Translations under genes and position numbers: made by a program
DNA from: Chlamydiales bacterium
GTDB taxonomy: Bacteria > Chlamydiota > Chlamydiia > Chlamydiales > SM23-39
NCBI GenBank assembly: GCA_030681135.1
Contig: JAUXXF010000025.1
Coordinates: forward strand, 121,198 to 185,197
DNA length: 64,000 nucleotides
Direction: 5' to 3'
Notes under the pieces: model-generated
What the model was told of the DNA's origin: nothing
Database searches by the model: none
What the model saw: the letters and a program-made list of their open reading frames with translations, nothing else
Shown: positions 1-8,277 of the stretch, piece by piece
How positions within the stretch are numbered: the stretch's first letter is position 1
Layout: the number at the start of each line of letters is the position of its first letter

Positions 1-42
1 TGCTACTGCGGCTGTTGGATGAGTCAACGAAAAAGCAGTCAT
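1..42 (-). other. possible N-terminal end of a minus-strand gene cut by the window edge
   Basis: An ATG on the minus strand at position 42 opens an uninterrupted frame of 14 codons (starting M-T-A-F-S-L-T-H-P) that runs off the left edge. A G-rich stretch about 7 bases upstream could be a ribosome binding site. The fragment is too short to identify and may be chance. Confidence 0.25.
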
Positions 43-164
43 TTTTTAACCCCGTTTATTTTTTTGCACGATAATGGTAACACGAAAACGGGAAAACGAA
101 CAATTGTAAAAAAAAATTTTAAAACATTGCTTTTTTGAAATTTACGTTTTTTCGAAACTAAAGC

Positions 165-324
165 ATTGGGGCTCTGCCCCACACCCCGCTAAAGGACTTC
201 GTCCTTTAGAATCCTATTTTCTTTTTTTTATTTTTTTAAGGCCCGCGCCTAAAGGCGCGGCCTTAAAAAAGCAGGATTCCATAAGGATGAAGTCCTTTGG
301 CGGGGTATGGGGCGGAGCCCCAAT
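165..324. repeat. dispersed palindromic repeat, full copy (family A)
   Basis: A 160-bp inverted repeat. Its ends are ATTGGGGCTCTGCCCC and the near-exact reverse complement GGGGCGGAGCCCCAAT. Inside these lie inverted copies of a block containing GGACTTCGTCC (left) and GATGAAGTCC (right), each able to form its own hairpin. The centre is another hairpin (AAGGCCCGCGCC / GGCGCGGCCTT) flanked by T and A runs, which could act as a bidirectional terminator. Related copies lie at 29465-29512 (one arm) and 42121-42454. It sits just upstream of glgA. Confidence 0.85.
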
Positions 325-380
325 GCCTGTAAAGATAAAATAGTTGCTATTCTTTTGTTCTTCTTGTAGAGGAAAAGAAT

Positions 381-1883
381 ATGCGTATTGTCCATATAGC
401 AGCTGAATTTGCTCCGATTGCCAAAGCGGGCGGCTTGGGAGAGGTCGTAACGGGCCTTTGCCGCCAGCTTACGTTAGAGCATGAAGAAGTAGATATTATT
501 CTTCCAAAATACAGCTTTATTTCTGACGATTTATTGGGCGATCTCAAGGAGGAACCTTTTTTATTTCCTTGCAAAGAACAAGGTGTCATCCGTCAGAACA
601 AAATGTGGTCTGCTGAGGTCGAAAATTGCCGGCTACACTTATTAGAGACAGATCATCCAAGCGGGTATTTTAGACATCCGCATATTTACGGGTATCCTGA
701 TGATTTAGCTAAATTCATCTATTTTTCAAAAGCTGCTTTAGAATATCTCAAGCTCAAAAACGAACCCATTGATGTTTTACATCTTCATGAATGGCATACA
801 GCTTTATGCGCGCTGCTTGCGAAAGAAGAAAGGGCGCTTGATGTCCGCTCTATTATGTTTACAATCCATAACCTGGAGTATCAAGGAAAATGCCTCCCTC
901 AAGATTTAGATGCTATTGGCCTTTCAGGAGAAAAGTATCTACAACCAGACCTGCTTCAAGACGACGCCTCCCCCCACAATCTCAACTTGCTAAAAGCAGG
1001 CATCGTCTATTCGGATGCCATCGTAGCAGTTTCTCCTACCTACGCCCAAGAAATTCAAACCCCTTTCTTCGGGTGCCATCTACAGCAAACGCTCATCAAA
1101 CATAAAGCAAAACTGTTCGGCATCTTAAATGGAATCGACCAAAAACTCTGGAATCCAGCAGAAGATCCGAACATAGCAGCTCATTTTGCAGGGCGAGATA
1201 CCTTATCTCACGTTAAACAAGCAAAGCAGCTAAATAAAAAGGCGCTTGCAAAGCAGTTTCATTTAGATGCCACCAAAAGCCCTTGGATCGGAGTTGTTGC
1301 CCGCCTTGTACCCCAAAAAGGACCTGAGCTCATTGAAGAGGCCATCCATTACGCCCTAGAAAATGATGCAGTCTTCCTGCTCTTAGGATCCTCTCCGATT
1401 GGTCCCCTCCAAGAACATTTTCAGGCTCTTAAAGAACGCTATCAACATCATCCTCAATTACTTCTTGAGCTTAGCTATAACGAAGCTCTGGCCCACCAGA
1501 TTTATGCAGCCTCTGATTTTACGCTGGTTCCATCCCACTTTGAACCTTGCGGCCTCACACAACTGATCGCCATGCGCTACGCTGCCATCCCGATTGTTCG
1601 AGCTACAGGAGGCCTCAAAGATACAGTATTTGATTGCGAAGACTACAACATCCCTCACGGCTCTCGAAACGGCTTTACATTCTCAGATCCAAAAGAGCTC
1701 ATTCCAACTCTCCAAAGGGCTTTTGAGCTCTATAACCAAGACCCAGCCACCTTCCAATCTCTTATTAGACGCGCGCTACAAGCAGACTATAGCTGGAAAA
1801 AACCGGCAGCTCAATACCTCAAAATCTATAGCAAACTCGTTGCAAGTAACTCAAAACAACAGCATGTCAAAATCACAAATTAA
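381..1883 (+). CDS. glgA: glycogen synthase (GlgA, GT5 family)
   Basis: Transfers glucose from a nucleotide-glucose donor onto the growing alpha-1,4-glucan chain in the cytoplasm. The 500-residue length fits bacterial GlgA. The N-terminus carries the sugar-nucleotide-binding K-x-G-G-L signature (Lys15, AKAGGLGEV). The C-terminal lobe has PSHFEPCGL with the conserved glutamate Glu388, followed by a TGGL motif near residue 410, so both Rossmann domains look complete. The ATG at 381 is preceded by AGAGGA at good spacing. In C. trachomatis glgA lies beside pgsA; here the two are separated by about 22 kb of accessory DNA including the polyketide cluster. The gene stands alone between repeat DNA and the cluster. 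Confidence 0.95.
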   Translation: MRIVHIAAEFAPIAKAGGLGEVVTGLCRQLTLEHEEVDIILPKYSFISDDLLGDLKEEPFLFPCKEQGVIRQNKMWSAEVENCRLHLLETDHPSGYFRHPHIYGYPDDLAKFIYFSKAALEYLKLKNEPIDVLHLHEWHTALCALLAKEERALDVRSIMFTIHNLEYQGKCLPQDLDAIGLSGEKYLQPDLLQDDASPHNLNLLKAGIVYSDAIVAVSPTYAQEIQTPFFGCHLQQTLIKHKAKLFGILNGIDQKLWNPAEDPNIAAHFAGRDTLSHVKQAKQLNKKALAKQFHLDATKSPWIGVVARLVPQKGPELIEEAIHYALENDAVFLLLGSSPIGPLQEHFQALKERYQHHPQLLLELSYNEALAHQIYAASDFTLVPSHFEPCGLTQLIAMRYAAIPIVRATGGLKDTVFDCEDYNIPHGSRNGFTFSDPKELIPTLQRAFELYNQDPATFQSLIRRALQADYSWKKPAAQYLKIYSKLVASNSKQQHVKITN

Positions 1884-2106
1884 TCAAGAGTGAATTATGG
1901 CTAATTGGGCCTAGTACAACCTGAAATCAGGATAATACAACCAGCCTCTTTGACACTCATAATTCCCGTCTCTTAACCTTCGTCCCCTTTATTGTCTAAG
2001 GATGAAATTTCAAATTTTCCTCCGCATATTTTTTTTATTTGATTTATTTCAAAATAAGTCATACGATCACAACTCACTTAAAATTTTTCCCTTATGGAGG
2101 CTGCAT

Positions 2107-3546
2107 ATGCCAGGGTCTACAAACTCCAACAAACACCAAAATCCTTATCCTGAAAAGTGTTATTTACCTTTTATTTTTTATCCCACAGCCATGTGGCCCA
2201 ATTCTTATGGGGCCTCATTTGTGAGTGAACATCTTGATGTAGAGACATCTTGCGGTGATTATGTCGTCTATATTTCCATCCCCTTTTGTCGTGTCCGTTG
2301 TAAGGGATGTCCTTATTTTGTCGAGCTTTTGACGAAAAATGATCCGAATGAAAAAGAAAAAATCTATTTAGATGCCCTCATTAAAGATATTCGGAAATGG
2401 GGACAGTATGGCCGTTGGAGAAAAAGTCGTCTGCGAGCTGTATACATTGGTGGAGGCACTGGTTCAATTTTAACAACACCTCATTTGAAACAATTGATCG
2501 AAGCTCTCTGCGAATCTTTTCCTGTCACTAAAGATACCGAAATTACCTTGGAAGGAAACGCTCGAGACTACGATGAGGAAAAAATTGCCTATGTTGCAAA
2601 TTCTCCGATTAATCGAATTAGTTTAGGAGTCCAGTCCTTTGATCCGGAAATCCTTAAAATTGTCGGTTCTCCACATGCTGCCGAGGCAAGCGAAAGAGTA
2701 ATTAAGGCTCTACAAAAACAAGGGATGGTAAATATTCAGCTCGACATGATGTACAACATGCCAGGTCATAGTATGGACATTTGGAGACGTGATCTTGAAA
2801 AAATCAAAGAGATAGGGATCACTCATTTAACAATTTATCTTTATCGAATTCATGAAGGAACACCTCAAGACAAGTTAATCAAAGAAGGAAAAGTTCCAGA
2901 AATGAACGATCGAGAATCTCCTCTCGTAAAACTCATGTATACAGAGGCTCGTGAAATTGCTGAGGAGCTTGGATTTGAGATGTATATGCATAACCATTTC
3001 TGTAAGCCGGGGTTTAGAAGCGTTTATAACGATTATAATCTGGAACATGTGAGCGACACTCTTGGGATTGGCGCAGGAGCCTATAGTCTGATTGATAATT
3101 ATCGAATAGGGACCTCAAAAGCTGTAGATGAATATGTCAAAACTATCAATGAAGGCCATCATATGGTGACGACTATCTCCGAGAAAATGGAGCTTCTGAA
3201 CCATAAAGAGCGCTATATCATGTTTACTCTCCAATATTTTCGCGTCTATTTTCATCGATATCTTGAAAGATTTGGGTCAGGATTAATGGATGATTTTGGA
3301 TCTATTGTCCGTAGATTAGAAAAAAAAGGTTTAGTTCGCCTTACTGAAGAGACAATGGATATGACAAGTCTCGGGAAAGAGTGGTTTTTAAATGTTGTTC
3401 TTGAATTTGTAAACCCCAAATTTTGGGGAAATAAAACATCTCGCAATCAGCCAAATTGGTCGATGAATGTTGTTCTCGTCGATCTTCTTGCAGACAACCG
3501 TGAGAAATGGCTTGGAATTGAAAAGGAGGAATTTTCATGTGTATAA
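2107..3546 (+). CDS. HemN-like radical SAM enzyme of the polyketide cluster
   Basis: The protein has the radical SAM cysteine motif C-x3-C-x2-C at Cys61, Cys65 and Cys68 (PFCRVRCKGCPYF), followed by a GGGTGS glycine motif, and it resembles the HemN/HemW branch. I place the start at the ATG at 2107, which has GGAGG six bases upstream; an upstream in-frame ATG at 2002 would add 35 hydrophobic, unconserved residues without such a site. Its stop overlaps the ACP gene. The genuine coproporphyrinogen oxidase candidate is at 31716-33065 in a heme operon, so this copy probably acts on the polyketide. HemN-type enzymes are known to perform methyl transfer and cyclopropanation in natural-product pathways, but the reaction here is only inferred. 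Confidence 0.8.
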   Translation: MPGSTNSNKHQNPYPEKCYLPFIFYPTAMWPNSYGASFVSEHLDVETSCGDYVVYISIPFCRVRCKGCPYFVELLTKNDPNEKEKIYLDALIKDIRKWGQYGRWRKSRLRAVYIGGGTGSILTTPHLKQLIEALCESFPVTKDTEITLEGNARDYDEEKIAYVANSPINRISLGVQSFDPEILKIVGSPHAAEASERVIKALQKQGMVNIQLDMMYNMPGHSMDIWRRDLEKIKEIGITHLTIYLYRIHEGTPQDKLIKEGKVPEMNDRESPLVKLMYTEAREIAEELGFEMYMHNHFCKPGFRSVYNDYNLEHVSDTLGIGAGAYSLIDNYRIGTSKAVDEYVKTINEGHHMVTTISEKMELLNHKERYIMFTLQYFRVYFHRYLERFGSGLMDDFGSIVRRLEKKGLVRLTEETMDMTSLGKEWFLNVVLEFVNPKFWGNKTSRNQPNWSMNVVLVDLLADNREKWLGIEKEEFSCV

Positions 3547-4241
3547 CCATTGAAGAAATAAAAAGCATTATCAGTGAATTTGGCATCGATAGCTCAAAAA
3601 TTGGCCTTCATTCAAAATTGGGAGAATCGGAGATCGGTTTGGATTCTCAAGAAATCGTCGACTTTACCTGCATGGTAGAAAAACGATTTAATATCAAATT
3701 GCCATCAGCGTGTTTCATAAAAAAAAATACGCTAGAAGAAGTGACGAAATGTATCCAAGAGAAATTCCTTCCTAGAGAGCTTTTTGAAGGGAAAGTTGAA
3801 GTGTCATTAAAAATTAATTGTCTAGCTGAAGAAGCCTACAAAGCAATCTATGAAATGGAAAAATGGCCAGAGAAACTTCCTCATGTAAAAAGAATTGAAA
3901 CTCTTTATAACGACGGCGTTTATCAAGAATTTTTAATGGATGTCCAATCAGACACCGGGATGATTCAAGTTCGTTCGATTCGTCGTTGTCTAATAAATGA
4001 GGAAATCACCTTTTTTCAACCAAATCCTCCAAAATTTTTAAAACATCATTGTGGAGGATGGAGTTTTCAGAAAGAGGGCTCTGCTTGCCAAATTAAAACA
4101 TGGCATGAGTGGAATGTCAAAAAGGAAAAAGCAGAAGAAATGTTTCCTTTGCAAACACAAAATCATGTGGCTAATCTCCTTCAATCGCATGCCGAATTAG
4201 CTTTAAATACCTGGAAAATTTTATTGGAAAAAACGTCGTGA
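3537..4241 (+). CDS. acyl carrier protein fused to SRPBCC aromatase/cyclase
   Basis: Residues 1-78 form an acyl carrier domain: four predicted helices with the phosphopantetheine attachment serine at Ser37 in GLDSQE. Residues about 83-230 are an SRPBCC (START-like) polyketide cyclase domain, recognisable by the pattern of a WP near the start, a DG-x-YQEF strand, and a PP/GGW segment. In actinobacterial type II systems the ACP and the ARO/CYC are usually separate proteins, so the fusion is unusual; it would tether the chain to its cyclase. The cyclase half is clearly homologous to the next two genes, suggesting tandem duplication. The gene overlaps both neighbours. ACP call is strong; the exact cyclisation is unknown. 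Confidence 0.85.
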   Translation: MCITIEEIKSIISEFGIDSSKIGLHSKLGESEIGLDSQEIVDFTCMVEKRFNIKLPSACFIKKNTLEEVTKCIQEKFLPRELFEGKVEVSLKINCLAEEAYKAIYEMEKWPEKLPHVKRIETLYNDGVYQEFLMDVQSDTGMIQVRSIRRCLINEEITFFQPNPPKFLKHHCGGWSFQKEGSACQIKTWHEWNVKKEKAEEMFPLQTQNHVANLLQSHAELALNTWKILLEKTS

Positions 4242-4666
4242 ACATTGTTAAACAGGTAATTATCAAAGCCCCCATTAAAGCAGTCTATGGTCTTTACGCA
4301 GACATTCGACAATGGAAAGAAGTGATGGATGATGTAATCGGCGTCTCTATTGCTTACGACGATGGATGTCATCAAGAATTTGATATGACCGTGCAACGAG
4401 GAAGTAGACAAGAGACGGTCCATTCTGTGCGATTTTGCTATCCTTATTCATCAATAGAGATTTTTCAAACAAAACCTCCTCCCCTTTTTACAAAAATGTC
4501 AGGTGTATGGAGGTTTAAAGAAAAACAGGGATCTACTCTCATTGAAGCTACGCGTCAATTTGAAGTTAGAGAAGGCGCTCCCTTCGATATAGCCATTTTA
4601 GAGAAATTTCTAGAGAGCAACTTGCATTCTTTTAAAAAGAGGCTAGAAAATTCATGCACACAATAA
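4238..4666 (+). CDS. SRPBCC-family polyketide cyclase/aromatase-like protein
   Basis: A 142-residue single-domain protein of the SRPBCC fold. It shares with the preceding cyclase domain and the following protein the spaced pattern YDDGCHQEFDM, SVRFC, and FQTKPP followed by G-x-W-RF. These proteins form a deep hydrophobic pocket that folds poly-beta-keto chains in aromatic polyketide pathways. Translation probably starts at the GTG at 4238, overlapping the upstream stop by 4 bases, which suggests coupling. No catalytic residue can be assigned by eye. It may act on a different ring or stabilise the intermediate. Confidence 0.75.
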   Translation: MNIVKQVIIKAPIKAVYGLYADIRQWKEVMDDVIGVSIAYDDGCHQEFDMTVQRGSRQETVHSVRFCYPYSSIEIFQTKPPPLFTKMSGVWRFKEKQGSTLIEATRQFEVREGAPFDIAILEKFLESNLHSFKKRLENSCTQ

Positions 4667-5109
4667 AAACAACAAAAAAAATTAGAGCGCCTTATAAAAA
4701 CGTGTGGCAGCTTATTTGGGAAATAAAAGCATGGGCTCATTTTTGGGAGCCGCTTCAAGTGGTGGATATTCTTTATGAAGATGGGATGCACCAAGATTTT
4801 GTCATGTCTTTATCCTGGCAAAACCGTGATGCCAGTATTCGCACCGTCCGTTTTTGCGCGCAGGATGGAACCATTCATTTTTTTTCTCCTGTCCCTCCCT
4901 TTCCAACAACTATTCATCAAGGGTCTTGGAAGTTTGCCTCTCATGGAGACGATGCTGTTGAACTTACGGCAACACGCTGGTTTGAGCTGCCGATGCTAGA
5001 AAAAGAGAGCACTGATAACTACTTGCAACGCCTAAAAATTTTCTCTCAAGAGTTTCAAGTAAGATTAGAAACATTGCTCGAAAGATTAGGAACCGTATGC
5101 GAAAAGTAG
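4654..5109 (+). CDS. SRPBCC-family polyketide cyclase/aromatase-like protein
   Basis: This is the third of three consecutive homologous SRPBCC domains (151 residues). It shows the shared pattern YEDGMHQDFVM, TVRFC, and FSPVPP followed by G-S-W-KF. Its start lies 13 bases inside the preceding gene and its end overlaps the flavoprotein gene. The divergence between the three copies is considerable, so the duplication is old and the copies may control separate ring closures. Family assignment is by pattern; specific function is inference. Confidence 0.75.
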   Translation: MHTIKTTKKIRAPYKNVWQLIWEIKAWAHFWEPLQVVDILYEDGMHQDFVMSLSWQNRDASIRTVRFCAQDGTIHFFSPVPPFPTTIHQGSWKFASHGDDAVELTATRWFELPMLEKESTDNYLQRLKIFSQEFQVRLETLLERLGTVCEK

Positions 5110-6287
5110 ATGTCATTGTACTTGGAGCCGGAATTAGCGGAAGTCTTACTGCCTTGCTTTTATCTCGCAAAGGGTATCATGTAACGATTATTTCTCAAGA
5201 TAACGGCACCAAGAACCACCTTCCCGAATCTTGGGTATATAATCCGCCAAATAGCATAAAAAATTTGAAGCTAGAAGAGAACATTCTCTCAACGCTCAGA
5301 AAGCAAAGTAGATCCAGTTTTTGCTCGGCTGATGGACGTTTTTCTATTGAGATGCGTGTAGCTGATACGAACAAAAAGATAGAAAATGGCGATCTCGTTC
5401 AAGTCGATCGCAACCAATTCGATCAAGTTCTATTAAGACTTGCTCTAGAAGCTGGCGCTGATTTTTTTCCTGCAAGTATCATAGAAAGCTGTAGCATCTC
5501 TCCTTCAGAAGTAAAAATTTGTATTTTAAAGGAAGGGAAATCTCACGAATTTACAGCTCCTTTTATCATCGATGCAACCGGCAAAAGAGCATTTTTATCA
5601 AACCATTTACATTTGCCCACAAAAGAGGTCAAATTAGATGCACGGTTAGCTTACTTTAGCCACTTCGAAATGCAAACGAGGAACTTGGATGAAATACGCA
5701 TAGTTTCTATTGAAGGAGGTTATCTATTTTGCATCCCCATTTCTGAACAAAGATTGAGCATTGGGTGTGTTCTTTCAGAACAAATAGTTGATACAAACTC
5801 TTCTCATGACACTATTTTTGACTGTGCGATTTCTTTATCTCCCTATGCAACTGAGTTAATCGCCGGAGCAAAAAGAGTTCTTCCCATTATACCTGCAAAA
5901 AATTACAAAAAAATTTGCCTCGAACCAGCCAGTCCATTTTATCGGCTTGTTGGAGATGCGGCAGCCTTTTTAGACCCGTTTTTCTGTCCAGGAATCGATT
6001 TTGCTTTTTTTTCAGCAGAACAAGCGGTGTTGAGCATCGAAGAAAATTCACCCTCCAACTATCAAGCTGCTCTCATGAATTGGCTGGAAGAAGCAAAAGA
6101 AACTGTCTATCAAAAAATAGCACAATCTGAGTGGGGAGCTCTTATGCGTCTTTTTGCAGATCCTCATCTCCCCTTTGCTGTACCTCTGATGCTAACCCAA
6201 GCATTTACACAAATTGTGGGCAAAACACTCTCTTTAAAAGAGGGAATGGAAGTCGCAAGGAGAACCTATGAAATATCGGCTGATTGA
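5097..6287 (+). CDS. FAD-dependent monooxygenase/halogenase-like oxidoreductase
   Basis: A 396-residue flavoprotein. The N-terminal Rossmann motif is VLGAGISG (residues 8-15), and a late GDAAAFLDPFF segment near residue 285 matches the FAD-contacting GD motif of the flavin-dependent halogenase / aromatic hydroxylase superfamily. In tryptophan-halogenase-like enzymes a WxWxIP motif blocks monooxygenation; here the corresponding place appears to read GYLFCIPI with no tryptophans, arguing for hydroxylation or dehydrogenation rather than halogenation. It starts at ATG 5097 overlapping the upstream cyclase and overlaps the next gene. It is likely a tailoring enzyme acting on the aromatic polyketide. 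The precise reaction cannot be read from sequence. Confidence 0.75.
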   Translation: MRKVDVIVLGAGISGSLTALLLSRKGYHVTIISQDNGTKNHLPESWVYNPPNSIKNLKLEENILSTLRKQSRSSFCSADGRFSIEMRVADTNKKIENGDLVQVDRNQFDQVLLRLALEAGADFFPASIIESCSISPSEVKICILKEGKSHEFTAPFIIDATGKRAFLSNHLHLPTKEVKLDARLAYFSHFEMQTRNLDEIRIVSIEGGYLFCIPISEQRLSIGCVLSEQIVDTNSSHDTIFDCAISLSPYATELIAGAKRVLPIIPAKNYKKICLEPASPFYRLVGDAAAFLDPFFCPGIDFAFFSAEQAVLSIEENSPSNYQAALMNWLEEAKETVYQKIAQSEWGALMRLFADPHLPFAVPLMLTQAFTQIVGKTLSLKEGMEVARRTYEISAD

Positions 6288-7041
6288 TCTTTCTCTTCCC
6301 CTTGAAACAACACTATCAGAACCAGAACCTATCCATATTGAAAGAATCGATCATCGACAAGGGGCTGTTTTATTGACCCAAGGAAGCGGCTTACATGCCG
6401 ATCATTTTCCAGATGGACTAGGACTTAGCCTGGAAAGAATTCGATTGACTTCACACTCAGGAACTCATGTTGATGCTCCATTACACTACGGTCCTTTAAG
6501 CGAGGGGAAAAAAGCTCGATCGATCGATGAAATGCCTCTCGACTGGTTTTTTGGACCTGCGGTAATGCTTGACTGCAAAACCGAAATGAGCTTTGAGCCT
6601 GTCACATGCGATGATCTTAAACATGCCATCTTTTCCCAGGAACTTACATTAGAAGCCGGCGATATTGTTTTTATAAATACAGGAGCTGATTCTCTTTGGG
6701 GCACTCATGAATATTTTACATCATTTCGAGGGATCAGCGCAGCGGCTACAGAGTGGCTTCTTGATCTAGGAATTAGAGTGATAGGAGTTGATAGTTTTGG
6801 ATTTGATGCTCCCTTTCAAAAGATGATTCAATCGTATCTTCAAAGCGAAAATAGTCAAACATTATGGCCATGTCATGTATTAGGACGCTCTCGAGAATAT
6901 TGTCAGATTGAGCGGCTAGCTAATTTATCAACATTACCGAATCGCAAAAAATTTCTAGCCTCTTGTTTTCCAATCAAATTAAAAGGATGTGGAGCCGGCC
7001 CTTCCAGGGTCGTTGCATTATTAGAGGAGGATCATGACTAA
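6268..7041 (+). CDS. metal-dependent cyclase family protein (PF04199 type)
   Basis: A 257-residue protein with the signature H-x-G-T-H-x-D-x-P-x-H (HSGTHVDAPLH near residues 58-68), the metal-binding motif of the cyclase / kynurenine formamidase-like family. Members of this family serve as later-ring cyclases in type II polyketide clusters and as formamidases in tryptophan degradation; the location between a flavoprotein and the ketosynthase genes favours the first role. It overlaps the upstream gene by 20 bases and the KS-alpha gene by 8, so the three are likely translated together. Confidence 0.8.
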   Translation: MKYRLIDLSLPLETTLSEPEPIHIERIDHRQGAVLLTQGSGLHADHFPDGLGLSLERIRLTSHSGTHVDAPLHYGPLSEGKKARSIDEMPLDWFFGPAVMLDCKTEMSFEPVTCDDLKHAIFSQELTLEAGDIVFINTGADSLWGTHEYFTSFRGISAAATEWLLDLGIRVIGVDSFGFDAPFQKMIQSYLQSENSQTLWPCHVLGRSREYCQIERLANLSTLPNRKKFLASCFPIKLKGCGAGPSRVVALLEEDHD

Positions 7042-8272
7042 AGAAAGAGTTGTTATTACAGGAATGGGAACGATTAATCCTATTGGGAATAATGTTCCTG
7101 ACTTTTGGAAAAACTGCATCGCTGGAAAATCAGGTGTCAGACAAATAAGCACATTCAATATACCATCGCATATGAGCCAAATTGCAGGCATTGTACAAGC
7201 TCCTTTTGACCAAAAGAACATAGAAGAGAGGAATTTATTGTTTGCTGAAATGGCTGCGAAAGAGGCGCTTCAGGATGCGGGGCTTCTTGATGTCTCTCTT
7301 GCCTATGAACGCTGCGGTGTATTTATTGCAACAGCTATTGCTGAAATTGCATTAATGGAATGGTCGTTTAATCAAAACAAAAGTGGATGCGGCCATGTAG
7401 GACTTGTCTCTTCGAAAGCTCCCTATTTTAGCCAAAGTTTTTTCTTCAATAATGTAGCCAAGATGCTTGCTTTAAAGCATCAATTCAAAGGTGGATCTAT
7501 CACTCTCGCAACAGGTTGCACGGGCGGTAATGATGCGATGGGATATGCACTCCATATGATTCGAGGAGGAAGAATAGACGTAGCACTTACAGGAGCGACA
7601 GAAGCTCCCATTACGCCGCTTGTTGTTGCTGCATTTAGTAAAATTGGCGCTACTTCTAAAAGGAATTTTGATCCGGAAAAAGCTTCTCGTCCTTTTGATA
7701 AAGATCGAGATGGTTTTGTTCTCGCTGAAGGCTGTGGGATGTTTGTACTTGAAAGTCTATCCCATGCGCTGAAGCGTGGAGCGCCAATCTATGCCGAGGT
7801 CGTTGGAACGGGAAGTGTGAATAACTGTTATCATATGACCGATATTCCACAAGATGGCAAATCAATTGCCAAGGCTTGTCAGCTAGCTCTAAAAGATGCT
7901 CATATAGAACCGGATGAAGTTGATTATATCAATGCTCACGGTTCATCCACAATCCAAAATGATATCGCTGAAACTCACGCTTTTTATGAAATATTTGGAG
8001 CTCGAGCAGCTACAATCCCTGTGACTTCGATCAAATCTCAACTTGGACATGCACTTTCAGCTGCAAACAGTCTGGAGTTGATTACAGCTGTCTTATCCCT
8101 ACGAGATCATATTATTCCCCCCACAATCAATTTAGAGGCTCAAGACCCTGCCTGCTTATTACATGTTGTGGGAAATAAAGCCTTAAAAACATCGGTCAAT
8201 ACAATCCTAAAAACAAGCAGCGGGTTTTCTGGCATTCACTCAAGTCTGCTTCTAAAAAAAATGGAGATATAA
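7034..8272 (+). CDS. type II PKS ketosynthase alpha subunit (KS-alpha)
   Basis: Catalyses decarboxylative condensation of malonyl-ACP units to build the poly-beta-keto chain. The 412-residue thiolase-fold protein has all catalytic residues: nucleophile Cys162 (ATGCTGG), His302 in NAHGSST, and Lys334/His339 in KSQLGHA. The immediately following gene is a homologue that lacks the active cysteine, so this is the alpha half of a KS-alpha/KS-beta heterodimer rather than a stand-alone FabF. AGGAGG lies a few bases before the ATG at 7034. A FabF function cannot be excluded from this gene alone, but the surrounding cyclases make that unlikely. Confidence 0.9.
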   Translation: MTKERVVITGMGTINPIGNNVPDFWKNCIAGKSGVRQISTFNIPSHMSQIAGIVQAPFDQKNIEERNLLFAEMAAKEALQDAGLLDVSLAYERCGVFIATAIAEIALMEWSFNQNKSGCGHVGLVSSKAPYFSQSFFFNNVAKMLALKHQFKGGSITLATGCTGGNDAMGYALHMIRGGRIDVALTGATEAPITPLVVAAFSKIGATSKRNFDPEKASRPFDKDRDGFVLAEGCGMFVLESLSHALKRGAPIYAEVVGTGSVNNCYHMTDIPQDGKSIAKACQLALKDAHIEPDEVDYINAHGSSTIQNDIAETHAFYEIFGARAATIPVTSIKSQLGHALSAANSLELITAVLSLRDHIIPPTINLEAQDPACLLHVVGNKALKTSVNTILKTSSGFSGIHSSLLLKKMEI

Positions 8273-8277
8273 AGAAG

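Noticed and set aside
2107..3546. The first radical SAM gene as hemN of heme synthesis
   Set aside because: A HemN with the fourth cysteine sits next to hemE at 31716-33065, and this gene overlaps an ACP gene.
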